Assembly: GCF_008042275.1 (NCBI RefSeq)
Contig: NZ_RDBK01000008.1
Coordinates: 339,176-403,175 of the forward strand
Source: Streptomyces sp. OR43
Lineage (GTDB): Bacteria; Actinomycetota; Actinomycetes; Streptomycetales; Streptomycetaceae
Direction: 5' to 3'
DNA: 64,000 nucleotides
The notes under the pieces are model-generated. The model was not told the origin of the DNA and made no database searches. It saw nothing but the letters and a program-made list of their open reading frames with translations. Positions 8,146 to 17,463 of this stretch are shown one piece after another. The translations under genes and the position numbers were made by a program. The stretch's first letter is position 1. Every line of letters begins with the position of its first letter.

Positions 8146-11100
8146 CGGGCGCATCGTCACCTTCTACTCGTACAAGGGCGGTACGGGGCGCACCATGGCC
8201 CTGGCCAACACCGCCTGGATCCTCGCCGCCAACGGCAAACGGGTACTGGCCGTCGACTGGGACCTGGAGGCACCCGGACTGCACCGGTTCTTCCATCCGT
8301 TCCTCGACCCCTCGACGCTCGGGGCCACCACCGGTGTCATCGACCTGATCACCGAGTACGCCTGGGCCGCGACCAGTCCCGTGCAGCGGGCCGACGACTG
8401 GCACCGGGACTACGCCCGGATCCAGCCGCACGCCGTCTCGCTCACCCCCGAGGCGCTCGGCTGGGAGTTCCCGCACGGCGGCACGCTCGACTTCGTGTCC
8501 GCGGGGCGGCAGAACCGCGAGTACTCCGCGACCGTCTCCACGTTCGACTGGGACAACTTCTACGACCGGCTCGGCGGCGGCCACTTCTTCGACGCCCTGC
8601 GCGACGACATGAAGGCCAACTACGACTACGTCCTCATCGACAGCCGCACCGGCCTCAGCGACATCGCCGACATCTGCACCGTCCACCTGCCCGATGTGCT
8701 CGTCGACTGCTTCACGCTCAGCGACCAGTCCATCGACGGCGCCGCCTCGGTCGCCCGCCAGATCTCCGAGCGGTACACCGGCCGTCCCATCTCCATCTTC
8801 CCCGTCCCGATGCGGATCGACGAGGGCGAGAAGGAGAAGGCGGACGCCGGACGGGCCCTGGCCCGGCTGAAGTTCGACCGGCTGCCGCGCGATCTGTCGG
8901 GCGACGAACTCACCGCCTACTGGGGTGCGGTGGAGATTCCGTACCGCCCCTACTACGCGTACGAGGAGACGCTGGCCACCTTCGGCGACGAGGCGGGTCT
9001 CACCAACTCCCTCCTCTCCGCCTTCGAACGGCTCACCTCCGTCATCACCGATCAGCAGATCACCTCGATGCCGGCGGTCGGCGAAGAGGTCCGGCTGCGC
9101 ATCCGTGACGCGTTCACCCGGCGCAGGCCCGCCCTGCCCGCCGATCTCCTGCTCAGTTATGTGGCGGAGAACCGGATGTGGGCCGACTGGATCGAGTCCG
9201 TGCTGACCCGGGCCGGCTTCCGTGTCGTGCCGCGCGACGTGTCCGCCGAGCGGGATCCGCAGGAGGCGACGGCCGTCGCCGCCGAGAACGCGGTCCGGAC
9301 CGTGGTCCTGCTCTCCAGCGCCTATCTGAAGTCGCAGCGCGCGGTGAACCTCTGGGACCGCGCCGTCGCCGAGGATCCGGGCGGCGGGCGGCGCCATCTG
9401 CTGCCGCTCAGGGTCGGTGACGTACGGCTTTCGGCGCCGTACATCGACCGCAACCCCGTCGACCTGTTCCGGCTCGACGAGGTGCACGCCACCGCCGCCC
9501 TGTTACGCGCCCTGGACCGGCCCGTACAGCTCACCGACGCGGTCTCGCCCGGACCGCGCTTCCCCGGCACCGTCCCCCGGATCTGGAACGCGCCGCCGCG
9601 CAACCCCGGCTTCACCGGCCGCTCCCTGGTCCTGGAGCGGATGCGCGACCAGCTCGGCGGCGGCATGGCCGTCGTGCTGCCACAGCCGCAGACCCTGTAC
9701 GGACTCGGCGGCGTCGGCAAGACCCAGGTCGCGCTGGAGTACGTGCACCGGTTCATGGCCGACTACGACCTGGTCTGGTGGATATCGTCCGAGCAGACCG
9801 ACGACGTGGTCGCCGGTCTCGCCGAACTCGCCGTCCGGCTCGGCGCCCAGGGCGGCGACGACATGGCGGCCGCCTCCCAGGAGGCCGTCGACCTGCTGCG
9901 CCGCGGTGTGCCCTCGGACCGCTGGCTGCTGGTCTTCGACAACGCCGACGACCCCGAACGGCTCCGGCGCTACTTCCCGCAGGGCGGCTCCGGCCACATC
10001 CTGGTCACCTCCCGCAACCAGGCATGGTCCCAGCACGGCGACGCGCTGCCCGTCGACGTCTTCCTCCGCGAGGAGTCCATCGAGCACCTCCAGCGCCGGG
10101 CGCCGGGACTGAGCGACGAGGACGCCGCGCAGGTGGCCACCGCGGTGGGCGACCTGCCGCTCGCCGTCGAACAGGCGGCGGCGTGGATCGCGGAGACCGC
10201 CACCCCGATCGACACCTACCTGGAGCAGCTGGCCCAGCAGGCCCCAGAGGTCCTGGCGCTCAACCAGCCGGCCGGCTACCCCGAGCCGGTCGCCGCGACC
10301 TGGAACATCTCCATCCAGCGCCTCAAGGAGCGCTCGCCCGCGGCGGTGCGCCTGCTCCAGCTCTGCGCCTTCTTCGCCCCGGAGCCGATCTCGGGGAACC
10401 TCCTGTACAGCAAGGAGATGATCGAGGCGCTGAAGCCGTACGACGCCTCGCTCCAGGAGAAGCTGGTGCTGGGCCGGGTCATCCGGGAGATCGGCCGGTT
10501 CGCCCTCGCCAAGGTCGACCAGGTCTCCAACTCCATCCAGGTGCACCGGCTCGTCCAGGCCGTCATCCGGGCCCAGCTCACCGAGGAGGAGCAGCAGGAC
10601 GCCCGGCACGCCGTCCACCGCATCCTGGCGGGTGCCAGGCCCGATGACGACGAGCCGATCGACAACCCGGCCAACTGGCCGCAGTTCGCCACGATATGGC
10701 CGCACCTGGGCCCGTCCGACGCCCGCAACTGCAAGGAACCCGAGGCCCGCCGGCTCCTGATCGACCGAGTGCGCTACCTGTGGAAGCGCGGTGACTTCAG
10801 GACGGCCACGACGCTCTGCGAGGAACTGCGCGAGATCTGGCGCGAGACGCTGGGGGAGCGGGACATCCAGTACCTCTACCTCTGCTTCCACCTCTCCAAC
10901 ATCTACCGCTCGCGCGGCCGTTACGTGGAGGCGATGGAGCTCGACGAGATCACCCTGGCGACGCAGCGGGAGGTGCTCGGGCCGGAGCATCCGCACACGT
11001 ACATGAGCACCAGCAGCCTGGCCACGGACCTCGGCACGCTCGGCGAGTACACCAGGGCGATCGAGCTGGCGACCGAGGCCACCGACGGGTTCAACCAGAT

Positions 11101-12064
11101 CTTCCACGACTCGCACCCCAGGGCGCTGGCCGCGGCCAACAACCTGGCGTTCACCCTGCGGTCCATCGGCCAGTACGCCAAGGCCCGCGAGATCGACCAG
11201 GACGTCTTCGACCGGCGCCGGGAGGTGCTCGGCGAGGAACACCCGTACAGCCTCTCCTCGGCCATGAACCTGGCCCGCGACCTGCGGGACGTCGGGCGGT
11301 ACGAGGACTCGGTCGGCATCCTCAGCCGTACGTACGACAGCTACAAGGCCACGCTCGGCCGGTCCTTCCCCGGCACGCTCAGCGCGGCCAAGAGCCTGGC
11401 GGTCTCGCTGCGCCGGGCGGGCAGGCTGGAGGACGCCCGCCGGCTGACGGTGGCGACCAGGGCCCGGTACAAGGCCAAGTACACCTCCGCCAACCCGGAG
11501 TCGCTGGCCTGCGACCTCAATCTGGCGGCCGACCTGTTCGCGGCGGGTGAGACGTCCGACGCGCGGGCCACCGCCCAGGAGGTCGTCGACCAGTACATGA
11601 AGGTGCCGGGCGAGAAGCACCCGTACACCCTGGCCGCCCTGAACAACCTGGGCGTCTACCTCTGGGGGTCCGGTGCGGCCGAGGAGGCGGAGCAGGTGCT
11701 GACCCGGGTGGTCGCCTCGATGCGTGAGGTGTACGGGCGGGAGCACCCCAACACGCTGTTCAGCGTGATGAACCTGGCCAATGCCACGGCGGAGCGCGGC
11801 GATATCGACCTGGTGCTGAAGACCGAGCGGTCACTGGCGGTGCAGTTCCGGGACGTGCTGGGCGCACACCATCCGGAGACGCTGGCCATGAAGTCGAACA
11901 TGGCGGTCACCCTCGGCGCGATGGGGCGCAAGGACGAGGCGCTCCATGTCAGGGCGGAGACCGTCGAGGAGCTGACCCGTCAGCTCGGTGAGGAGCATCC
12001 GCTCACCCGGATCGCCCGGGACGACCGCCGCTTCCAGCGTGAACTGGAACCGCAGGCGGTGTGA
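8129..12064 (+). CDS. fxsT: FxSxx-COOH system TPR protein FxsT (ParA-like / TIR / NB-ARC / TPR)
   Basis: A 1311-residue multidomain protein. ATG 8129 is preceded by GGAGG at 6 nt; an earlier in-frame ATG at 8099 has a poor site. Domains in order: a MinD/ParA-like ATPase (K16GGTGRT, DWDLEAPG, residues 1-320); a second TIR-like domain (from about 339, LLLSYVAENRMWADW); an NB-ARC/STAND ATPase with Walker A G525LGGVGKT and Walker B WLLVFDNADD; and many TPR repeats from about 870 to the end. The layout resembles STAND immune/signal sensors. In FxSxx loci this protein accompanies FxsA, FxsB and FxsC. A TTA codon at 9503-9505 is the second bldA mark in the operon. Function in the cell is not known; sensing plus assembly is inference. 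Confidence 0.9.
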   Translation: MTASRDGRIVTFYSYKGGTGRTMALANTAWILAANGKRVLAVDWDLEAPGLHRFFHPFLDPSTLGATTGVIDLITEYAWAATSPVQRADDWHRDYARIQPHAVSLTPEALGWEFPHGGTLDFVSAGRQNREYSATVSTFDWDNFYDRLGGGHFFDALRDDMKANYDYVLIDSRTGLSDIADICTVHLPDVLVDCFTLSDQSIDGAASVARQISERYTGRPISIFPVPMRIDEGEKEKADAGRALARLKFDRLPRDLSGDELTAYWGAVEIPYRPYYAYEETLATFGDEAGLTNSLLSAFERLTSVITDQQITSMPAVGEEVRLRIRDAFTRRRPALPADLLLSYVAENRMWADWIESVLTRAGFRVVPRDVSAERDPQEATAVAAENAVRTVVLLSSAYLKSQRAVNLWDRAVAEDPGGGRRHLLPLRVGDVRLSAPYIDRNPVDLFRLDEVHATAALLRALDRPVQLTDAVSPGPRFPGTVPRIWNAPPRNPGFTGRSLVLERMRDQLGGGMAVVLPQPQTLYGLGGVGKTQVALEYVHRFMADYDLVWWISSEQTDDVVAGLAELAVRLGAQGGDDMAAASQEAVDLLRRGVPSDRWLLVFDNADDPERLRRYFPQGGSGHILVTSRNQAWSQHGDALPVDVFLREESIEHLQRRAPGLSDEDAAQVATAVGDLPLAVEQAAAWIAETATPIDTYLEQLAQQAPEVLALNQPAGYPEPVAATWNISIQRLKERSPAAVRLLQLCAFFAPEPISGNLLYSKEMIEALKPYDASLQEKLVLGRVIREIGRFALAKVDQVSNSIQVHRLVQAVIRAQLTEEEQQDARHAVHRILAGARPDDDEPIDNPANWPQFATIWPHLGPSDARNCKEPEARRLLIDRVRYLWKRGDFRTATTLCEELREIWRETLGERDIQYLYLCFHLSNIYRSRGRYVEAMELDEITLATQREVLGPEHPHTYMSTSSLATDLGTLGEYTRAIELATEATDGFNQIFHDSHPRALAAANNLAFTLRSIGQYAKAREIDQDVFDRRREVLGEEHPYSLSSAMNLARDLRDVGRYEDSVGILSRTYDSYKATLGRSFPGTLSAAKSLAVSLRRAGRLEDARRLTVATRARYKAKYTSANPESLACDLNLAADLFAAGETSDARATAQEVVDQYMKVPGEKHPYTLAALNNLGVYLWGSGAAEEAEQVLTRVVASMREVYGREHPNTLFSVMNLANATAERGDIDLVLKTERSLAVQFRDVLGAHHPETLAMKSNMAVTLGAMGRKDEALHVRAETVEELTRQLGEEHPLTRIARDDRRFQRELEPQAV

Positions 12065-12070
12065 GGCACG

Positions 12071-12103
12071 CGGGAGCGTCCGGCCGATGGCCGGACGCTC
12101 CCG
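12071..12103. terminator. Bidirectional hairpin terminator between fxsT and hydrolase
   Basis: Perfect 15-bp inverted repeat, CGGGAGCGTCCGGCC (12071-12085) and its complement at 12089-12103, with a 3-nt loop between two convergent genes. Confidence 0.85.
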
Positions 12104-12107
12104 ACGC

Positions 12108-12983
12108 TCAGGCCGTGGACGTGTCCAGCAGCCAGGTGAGGATGCGGGGGAGTGCGTGCAGCGCGTCGAAGTGCGCAGCCGCCGGTTCCACCACGACCTT
12201 GGCACCCGGGATGCGGCTCGCCAGCCAGCGGGTGTGCCCGACCGGTGAGAACACGTCCTTCTCGCCGTGCCACAGGAGTACGGGGCCAGTGATGGAGGCC
12301 GGGTCGAACCCCCATGGGTGACTGAACGCGAGCGCGTCGTCGATCCAGCCGTATGCCGAAGTGCGCAGCCCCTCGCGGTAGTTGCGCAACAGCATGGTGC
12401 GTACCCCGGCGTCGTTGACCACCATCCGGTCGGAGTCGGTCAGCTCCCGGCGCAGATCGTCGATCAGCCGCACGGGATTCTTCCTGATCACCGCGGACCG
12501 CGAGATGAACGACTCCGCGAGGCTGTCCGGGTCGGACCGAGCCGTGGTGTAGGCCAGTACGTTCGAGGGGGCCATCCCCTCGAACCAGTCGAGGCCCTCG
12601 GCATCCCGGGGGGCCAGACCGACCAGGGCGGCGGTACGGGTGACCCGCTCGGGCATCAGCGCGGCGCAGGCCAGCGCATGCGAGGCGCCACCTGACCGGC
12701 CCACCACGGCGAACCGGTCGAGCCCGATGTGGTCGGCGATGGCCCGTACGTCCTGCACGGCATCGGCGACGCATCTGCCCGGCAGCCGGTCGGAGTCGCC
12801 GTATCCCGGCCGGTCGTAGGTGATCAGCTGTGTCTTGCGCTGGTACAGCACCATGCCGCGCGGCGCCGGACCGAGCCTGCTGCCGGGCATCCCGTGCAGC
12901 AGGAAGACCGGTCTGCCGCGAGGATCCCCCAGACGCTCCACCACCAGTTGCCGCCCGTCGGCCGCGCGCACCCGACTGCGCAC
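12108..12983 (-). CDS. Alpha/beta hydrolase
   Basis: A 291-residue alpha/beta-fold hydrolase without signal peptide. GTG 12983 is chosen because GAGGAGG precedes it; an ATG 30 bp upstream has no site. Visible elements are the oxyanion [20 protein letters not shown], the nucleophile elbow GRSGGA (Ser), the acid region [12 protein letters not shown], and the catalytic His in AAAHFDALH. The closest family is the small-molecule esterase/epoxide-hydrolase/proline-iminopeptidase group; the substrate is unknown. It is convergent to fxsT and separated from the second protease by a 406-bp spacer. Confidence 0.85.
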   Translation of the reverse strand: MRSRVRAADGRQLVVERLGDPRGRPVFLLHGMPGSRLGPAPRGMVLYQRKTQLITYDRPGYGDSDRLPGRCVADAVQDVRAIADHIGLDRFAVVGRSGGASHALACAALMPERVTRTAALVGLAPRDAEGLDWFEGMAPSNVLAYTTARSDPDSLAESFISRSAVIRKNPVRLIDDLRRELTDSDRMVVNDAGVRTMLLRNYREGLRTSAYGWIDDALAFSHPWGFDPASITGPVLLWHGEKDVFSPVGHTRWLASRIPGAKVVVEPAAAHFDALHALPRILTWLLDTSTA

Positions 12984-13389
12984 TCCGTGCCTCCTCGCGA
13001 TTCCTGCGGGCACGACGTGCCCGGCTTTCCCCGCACCATCCGATGATGACCCATCAGAGTCGATCCCGGCATGGCGCGTGGGAAGAATCCGGTCGGCCGG
13101 CGAGGAGGCGGGGGACCGGGTGCGCCGGGAATCGGATCGGCAGGGGCGAATACCGGACAGGACTAGTCCTCACCCGTTGCCGACCCGACGGTCGCACCGG
13201 GTGTTCGCAGATGGAACCGACGGGCTCCGACCTCCGGAAGTGAACGTGACACGACCGAACCGGTGGTGTCGTGTGTGCGTCCTGAAGTCGGCCTTGTGTG
13301 CTATCTGCCCGGTCGGAATAGTGGGCGCCCCATCCTCCGCGTACGGGCGACCCCACATCATCCGTGCGCGGCCCCACAGGAGGTCGAAG
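12984..13389. other. 406-bp intergenic region between divergent hydrolase and protease genes
   Basis: No convincing gene. It contains a perfect 12-bp palindrome, AGGACTAGTCCT (13159-13170), and an inverted repeat ACACGAC (13249-13255) / GTCGTGT (13268-13274). Either could be a regulator site for the hydrolase or the secreted protease. Promoters for both must lie here, but I see no clear -35/-10 pair. Confidence 0.4.
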
Positions 13390-14475
13390 TTGAAGCATCG
13401 ACGCATGTCCAGGAAGCGCGCAGTGCTGGCCGGGTCGGCCGTGGTCGCCCTGGTCGCGGCAGGAGTGACGTTCCAGAGTGCGAACGCCAGTGACGACGTA
13501 CCGCAGTTCACCGCGCGTACGCTCGACGCGGTGGCGGCCGGAAAGCTGGCCACCGGTCTGGGCAAGGACCTGGGCACCGACGCGGCGGGCGCGTACTACG
13601 ACGCCTCGTCGAAGAACCTCGTGATGAACGTGGTCGACGAGGCCGCCGCCGAGCAGGTCCGGCAGGCGGGCGGCAGGGCGAGAGTCGTGCAGAACTCGCT
13701 CGCCGAACTGAAGTCGGCCCGGCAGACCCTGACCGGCAAGGCCACGATCCCCGGCACCTCATGGGCCGTCGACCCGGTCAGCAACAAGGTGGTCGTCACC
13801 GCGGACCGCACGGTCAAGGGCGCGGCCTGGCAGAAGCTCAGCTCGGTGGTCGAGGGGCTGGCCGGCAAGGCCGAGCTCAAGCGGTCCGCCGGGGAGTTCA
13901 AACCCTTCATCGCGGGCGGCGACGCGATCTGGGGCAACGGCGGGCGCTGCTCGCTCGGCTTCAACGTGGTCAAGGACGGCGAACCGTACTTCCTGACCGC
14001 CGGCCACTGCACCGAGGCGATCTCCAGCTGGTCGGACTCCCAGGGCGGCGCGGAGATCGGTACGAACGCGGGCTCCTCGTTCCCCGACAACGACTACGGC
14101 CTGGTGAAGTACACCTCCGATACCGCGCACCCCAGCGAGGTCGACCTGTACAACGGCTCCGCCCAGCCGATCACCAAGGCGGGCGAGGCGACCGTCGGGA
14201 TGACGGTGACACGCAGCGGCTCCACCACCCAGGTGCACGACGGCGAGGTCACCGGCCTCGACGCCACGGTCAACTACGGCAACGGAGACATCGTCAACGG
14301 CCTCATCCAGACGACGGTCTGCGCCGAGCCCGGCGACAGCGGCGGCTCGCTCTTCGCCGGCGACACGGCGATCGGCCTGACCTCGGGCGGCAGCGGCGAC
14401 TGCTCCTCGGGCGGCGAGACCTTCTTCCAGCCGGTGCCGGAGGCGCTGTCGGCGTTCGGGGCGGAGATCGGGTGA
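13390..14475 (+). CDS. Secreted S1 family serine protease (streptogrisin type, long propeptide)
   Basis: 361 residues, predicted extracellular. Start TTG 13390 has AGGAGG 6 nt upstream, and [14 protein letters not shown]...VNAS-type signal sequence follows; ATG 13405 is an alternative. After a signal peptide ending near SANA, a propeptide of about 150 residues holds the alpha-lytic protease prodomain pattern ([38 protein letters not shown]). The mature enzyme probably starts near [20 protein letters not shown]. The triad is visible: His in LTAGHC, Asp in NDYGLV, Ser in GDSGGS. It differs from the protease at 1248 by the extra propeptide segment. It resembles SprA/SprB/SprD; I do not assign a symbol. 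Confidence 0.9.
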   Translation: MKHRRMSRKRAVLAGSAVVALVAAGVTFQSANASDDVPQFTARTLDAVAAGKLATGLGKDLGTDAAGAYYDASSKNLVMNVVDEAAAEQVRQAGGRARVVQNSLAELKSARQTLTGKATIPGTSWAVDPVSNKVVVTADRTVKGAAWQKLSSVVEGLAGKAELKRSAGEFKPFIAGGDAIWGNGGRCSLGFNVVKDGEPYFLTAGHCTEAISSWSDSQGGAEIGTNAGSSFPDNDYGLVKYTSDTAHPSEVDLYNGSAQPITKAGEATVGMTVTRSGSTTQVHDGEVTGLDATVNYGNGDIVNGLIQTTVCAEPGDSGGSLFAGDTAIGLTSGGSGDCSSGGETFFQPVPEALSAFGAEIG

Positions 14476-14524
14476 CGGTTCTCCCGCACGGCGAGGTAGT
14501 CCTCTTCTGAGCCTGCCGCGTTGC

Positions 14525-14568
14525 GACGGGCCGGTCCGCATCGCTCACCTGATGCGGGCCGGCCCGTC
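14525..14568. terminator. Hairpin terminator after second protease
   Basis: 18-nt arms (14525-14542 and 14551-14568) with a single mismatch and an 8-nt loop, 50 bp after the protease stop. Confidence 0.8.
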
Positions 14569-14646
14569 GCTCCGTTGCGCCTTCTTCACCGCCTTGCTTG
14601 CAGAACTCGGTCGCACAGGTCCGCGCGGACCTGCTAGGAAGCCGGA

Positions 14647-16077
14647 ATGCCCTCTCGACAGCATCTGCTCCCACGGGCGGCCCCGGCCGCCTCCGGAATA
14701 TCGTCCCGTTCGATCGCCCTGCTGCTGGACCGGCTCGAAGAACGATCCGTCGAGTGTCACTCGCTCATGGTCGTGCACCGCGGTCACGTCGTCGCCGAAG
14801 GCTGGTGGACGCCGTACGCGGCCGACCGCCCCCATCTCCTCTACTCGCTGACCAAGTCGTTCACGTCGATCGCCGTGGGGCTCGCGATCGCCGACGGGCT
14901 GCTCTCGCTGGGCGACCGAGTGGTGGACGTGTTGCCCGACCACGTCCCGGCCGACGTCTCGGAGCAGGGAAGCCGCATCACCGTTCACCACCTGCTGTCC
15001 ATGACGGCCGGGCACCCCGTGGACAGCCTCGCCGAGGCGTGGGAGCTGGAGCCCGACGACCTGGTGAAGGGTTTCCTGCGGCTGCCGTTCTCCGCGGCGG
15101 AGGGGACGCGGCACACGTACGACAACTCGACCACGTTCATCCTGGCCAGGATGGTGGAACGGGTCACGGGCCGCGGCCTTCCCGAGTTCCTGGACGAGCG
15201 GCTCTTCAGGCCGATGGGCGTCGATCACGCCGAGTGGGACCGGGTGGCGAGCGGTGCCGCCTTCGGGTTCCACGGCTTGCACCTCACGACCGAGGCCGTC
15301 GCCGCCTTCGGTGAACTGTTGCTGCGGGGAGGCGTCTGGGGCGGCCGGCGGCTGGTTCCGCGCGACTGGGTGGAGCTCGCGACCCGGCGGCACATCGACT
15401 GCCTGCCGTTCGAGGACGGAACGGACGACGCCGACTTCTCCTGCGGCTACGGCTACCAGTTCTGGATGTCCCGTCACGGGTACCACGGCCACGGGGCCTT
15501 CGGGCAGCAGTGCGTGGTGGTTCCGTCGCACGACCTCGTCGTCGCCGTGACCGCCCAGGGGGAATCTCAGGAAGTGCTCGACGCCATGTGGGAGTGTCTG
15601 CTGCCCGGCGTGGGCGATGCGGGCAGTGTTCAGGACGACGAGGTGCTTGCCGATCGGCTGCGTCGTCTGTCGCTGCCGCCGGTGCGGGGGTCCGCCGACC
15701 CGGAGCGGTCGGTCGGCGCGCGGCTTGATGCCTCGGTCGAGGAATCGGCTCTGCCCGACGGAACGGCGGTGACCGTCGACCCCGACAGCAGCGGTGGATG
15801 GCTCGTACGGTTCGAGTCGCTCTTCGACATCGAGGTGGGCCACGAGGAGTGGCGGGAAAGCTGCCCGCTCGGCCGGCCTGTCGTCGCGGCCGGAGCCTGG
15901 CAGGGCGACATGTTCGTTGCCGATCTGTACGTCATCACCACCCCGCACCGCGTACGCCTGGTCATCGATGCCGGCGCCGGGACCGCCACGGCGCTGTGGA
16001 GCAGTCTGCCGCTCACCGGCCCCGGTCTGGAGCTGCATGTGCGGTCGCCGCTGATGACGCGGCCGGACGTAGCGTAG
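14647..16077 (+). CDS. Beta-lactamase-fold serine hydrolase (class C / esterase-like)
   Basis: A 476-residue penicillin-binding-protein-like hydrolase, without a recognisable signal peptide. The S67-L-T-K70 tetrad and Y158-D-N160 are visible, along with the usual HHLLSMTAGHP, RPMGVDHAEWD and HGHGAFGQQ blocks. The last sits where the KTG-like motif is expected, with H-G-G-type replaced by GAFGQQ as in 6-aminohexanoate-dimer hydrolase-like esterases. An extra 100-residue beta-rich C-terminal part (from about 370) has no clear family. ATG 14647 follows AGGAAG. Likely role: hydrolysis of esters, amides or D-amino-acid peptides; substrate unknown. Confidence 0.85.
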   Translation: MPSRQHLLPRAAPAASGISSRSIALLLDRLEERSVECHSLMVVHRGHVVAEGWWTPYAADRPHLLYSLTKSFTSIAVGLAIADGLLSLGDRVVDVLPDHVPADVSEQGSRITVHHLLSMTAGHPVDSLAEAWELEPDDLVKGFLRLPFSAAEGTRHTYDNSTTFILARMVERVTGRGLPEFLDERLFRPMGVDHAEWDRVASGAAFGFHGLHLTTEAVAAFGELLLRGGVWGGRRLVPRDWVELATRRHIDCLPFEDGTDDADFSCGYGYQFWMSRHGYHGHGAFGQQCVVVPSHDLVVAVTAQGESQEVLDAMWECLLPGVGDAGSVQDDEVLADRLRRLSLPPVRGSADPERSVGARLDASVEESALPDGTAVTVDPDSSGGWLVRFESLFDIEVGHEEWRESCPLGRPVVAAGAWQGDMFVADLYVITTPHRVRLVIDAGAGTATALWSSLPLTGPGLELHVRSPLMTRPDVA

Positions 16078-16180
16078 GGCCGCCATGCACCTGCCATGCC
16101 TGGTACCTGCCGTGCCTGGTCGTTGAGCCGACTGGGCGCCGGTAACCGAGTGTTCGTCGGGTGATGGGCAGGAGGACACC

Positions 16181-16214
16181 GCTGCCGCCCCCGCTCACGG
16201 GCGGGGGCGGCAGC
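16181..16214. terminator. Bidirectional terminator between convergent genes
   Basis: Inverted repeat of CTGCCGCCCCCGC and GCGGGGGCGGCAG around a 4-8 nt loop, between the serine hydrolase and the DUF3533-like gene. Confidence 0.8.
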
Positions 16215-16245
16215 GAAGAGTGTGGGCGGCGGGCCCGCCCCGCCG

Positions 16246-17301
16246 TCAGGCCGACGTCGAGCCCCCACCAGCCGCCCCCGTGAGCGGGGCGTCCGCGGCA
16301 TCCGCCGCCTCCGGCTTCTTCCGCATCGCCATCAGCAGGGTGATGACCGTGCCCACCACCGCCCACGCGGACAGCACCAGCAGCGGCCCGGTCACCGCGT
16401 TGCCCCTGAAGTACGCGATCGAGCGGGCCGTCCAGGTGGAGGCCCCCGGGGGCAGGGCGGGGCCGATCGCCCGCCAGAAGTCGGGGAGCATCGGGAGCGG
16501 GAAGGCGCCGCCCGCGCTCGGGTTGCCCGCGATCACCACGATCAGGACGGCCAGGCCGATGCCGACGATGCCGGTGAGCGCCTCCAGGGCGAGCGTGATC
16601 ATGCCGACCGCGAAGACGGTCAGGGCGCCCAGGCCCGACATGCCCCAGAAGGATCCGGGCAGGGCGCCGAGGATCGGGCCGATGATGATCGCGCCGCCGA
16701 TCCCGCCCGCGATCGAGTACAGCGCCATGACGCCGGTCCGGATCACCGCGCGCTGACGGTTGGCAGGGCGGCTGCCCGCGCTGATCGCCAGGATCGAGGC
16801 GCAGAGGTAGCCGCCCACGCACCAGCCCACGGCCAGGTAGAACGAGGAGAGGCCGTCGAAGTCCTGCTTCGAGGCGGGGGCCACGTCCACGGCGCGTGCC
16901 GTGCGGTGCTGGGTGAAGTCGGCCGCCTTGATGATCTTCGTCAGGGAGGTGGCCAGGACGGTTCCCCCGCCGGAGGCGACCAGCACGGTATCGGTCGTGC
17001 CCCTGGGGTTGACGATCAGGGCGCCGTCGATCTCGCGGTCGAGGATCTGCCGGCGGGCGGTCGCCGCGTCGCTGACCGTGCGGGGGTCCAGGGGGTCGCC
17101 GGGGAGGTTCTTCAGTTCGGTGACGAGGCGGGTGGACACCTGCTGGGGCGCGACGACGCCGAAGGGGACATCCGTCGGCTTCGGGTTGTGGAGCGCTCCG
17201 ATGTAGGACGCGATGAACAGCAGTTGCAGGGCCAGTACTCCGATGACGAGCAGTGCGGCCCGTGGAGTGACGGCGTTCTTCACCTCGTCGACGAAAGTCA
17301 T
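16246..17301 (-). CDS. DUF3533 / ABC-2-like (YhgE/Pip-type) membrane protein
   Basis: 351 residues. One N-terminal transmembrane helix (about 13-35) is followed by a large extracytoplasmic domain (DVPFGVVAPQQVSTRLVTELKN, then DREIDGALIVNP), then about five helices between 150 and 335. This topology, one TM, external domain, five TM, is that of DUF3533 and ABC-2-type permease relatives such as YhgE/Pip. No ATPase gene is adjacent, so transport is not demonstrated. It is divergent from dnaE2; the shared spacer carries a LexA box. Confidence 0.75.
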   Translation of the reverse strand: MTFVDEVKNAVTPRAALLVIGVLALQLLFIASYIGALHNPKPTDVPFGVVAPQQVSTRLVTELKNLPGDPLDPRTVSDAATARRQILDREIDGALIVNPRGTTDTVLVASGGGTVLATSLTKIIKAADFTQHRTARAVDVAPASKQDFDGLSSFYLAVGWCVGGYLCASILAISAGSRPANRQRAVIRTGVMALYSIAGGIGGAIIIGPILGALPGSFWGMSGLGALTVFAVGMITLALEALTGIVGIGLAVLIVVIAGNPSAGGAFPLPMLPDFWRAIGPALPPGASTWTARSIAYFRGNAVTGPLLVLSAWAVVGTVITLLMAMRKKPEAADAADAPLTGAAGGGSTSA

Positions 17302-17387
17302 GCCCCCACGCTCCGGGGTTCCCGGCGTTCACGCAGTCGGGGCCGGGCCGAATGGTGGAAAGGGCGGGGATGGCTCACACCCGGGTA

Positions 17388-17403
17388 TCGTACGAATGTT
17401 CGA
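17388..17403. promoter_or_regulatory. LexA/SOS box upstream of dnaE2
   Basis: TCGTACGAATGTTCGA matches the actinobacterial SOS box TCGAACNNNNGTTCGA at 11 of 12 defined positions. It is centred about 70 bp before the dnaE2 GTG, as expected for a DNA-damage-induced translesion operon. Confidence 0.8.
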
Positions 17404-17463
17404 AACTTGGTCTATGGTGGAGAGCGAGGGGGTGGTGAGTACGGATTGGTTCAGGAGGTGCGG

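Noticed and set aside
13159..13170. AGGACTAGTCCT as a phage attachment core
   Set aside because: A 12-bp palindrome alone, with no integrase, tRNA or second copy, is better kept as a possible regulator site.
16222..17463. Upstream extension of the dnaE2 frame
   Set aside because: It overlaps the opposite-strand DUF3533 gene, has no homology, and GTG 17464 has an ideal ribosome site next to the PHP domain start.
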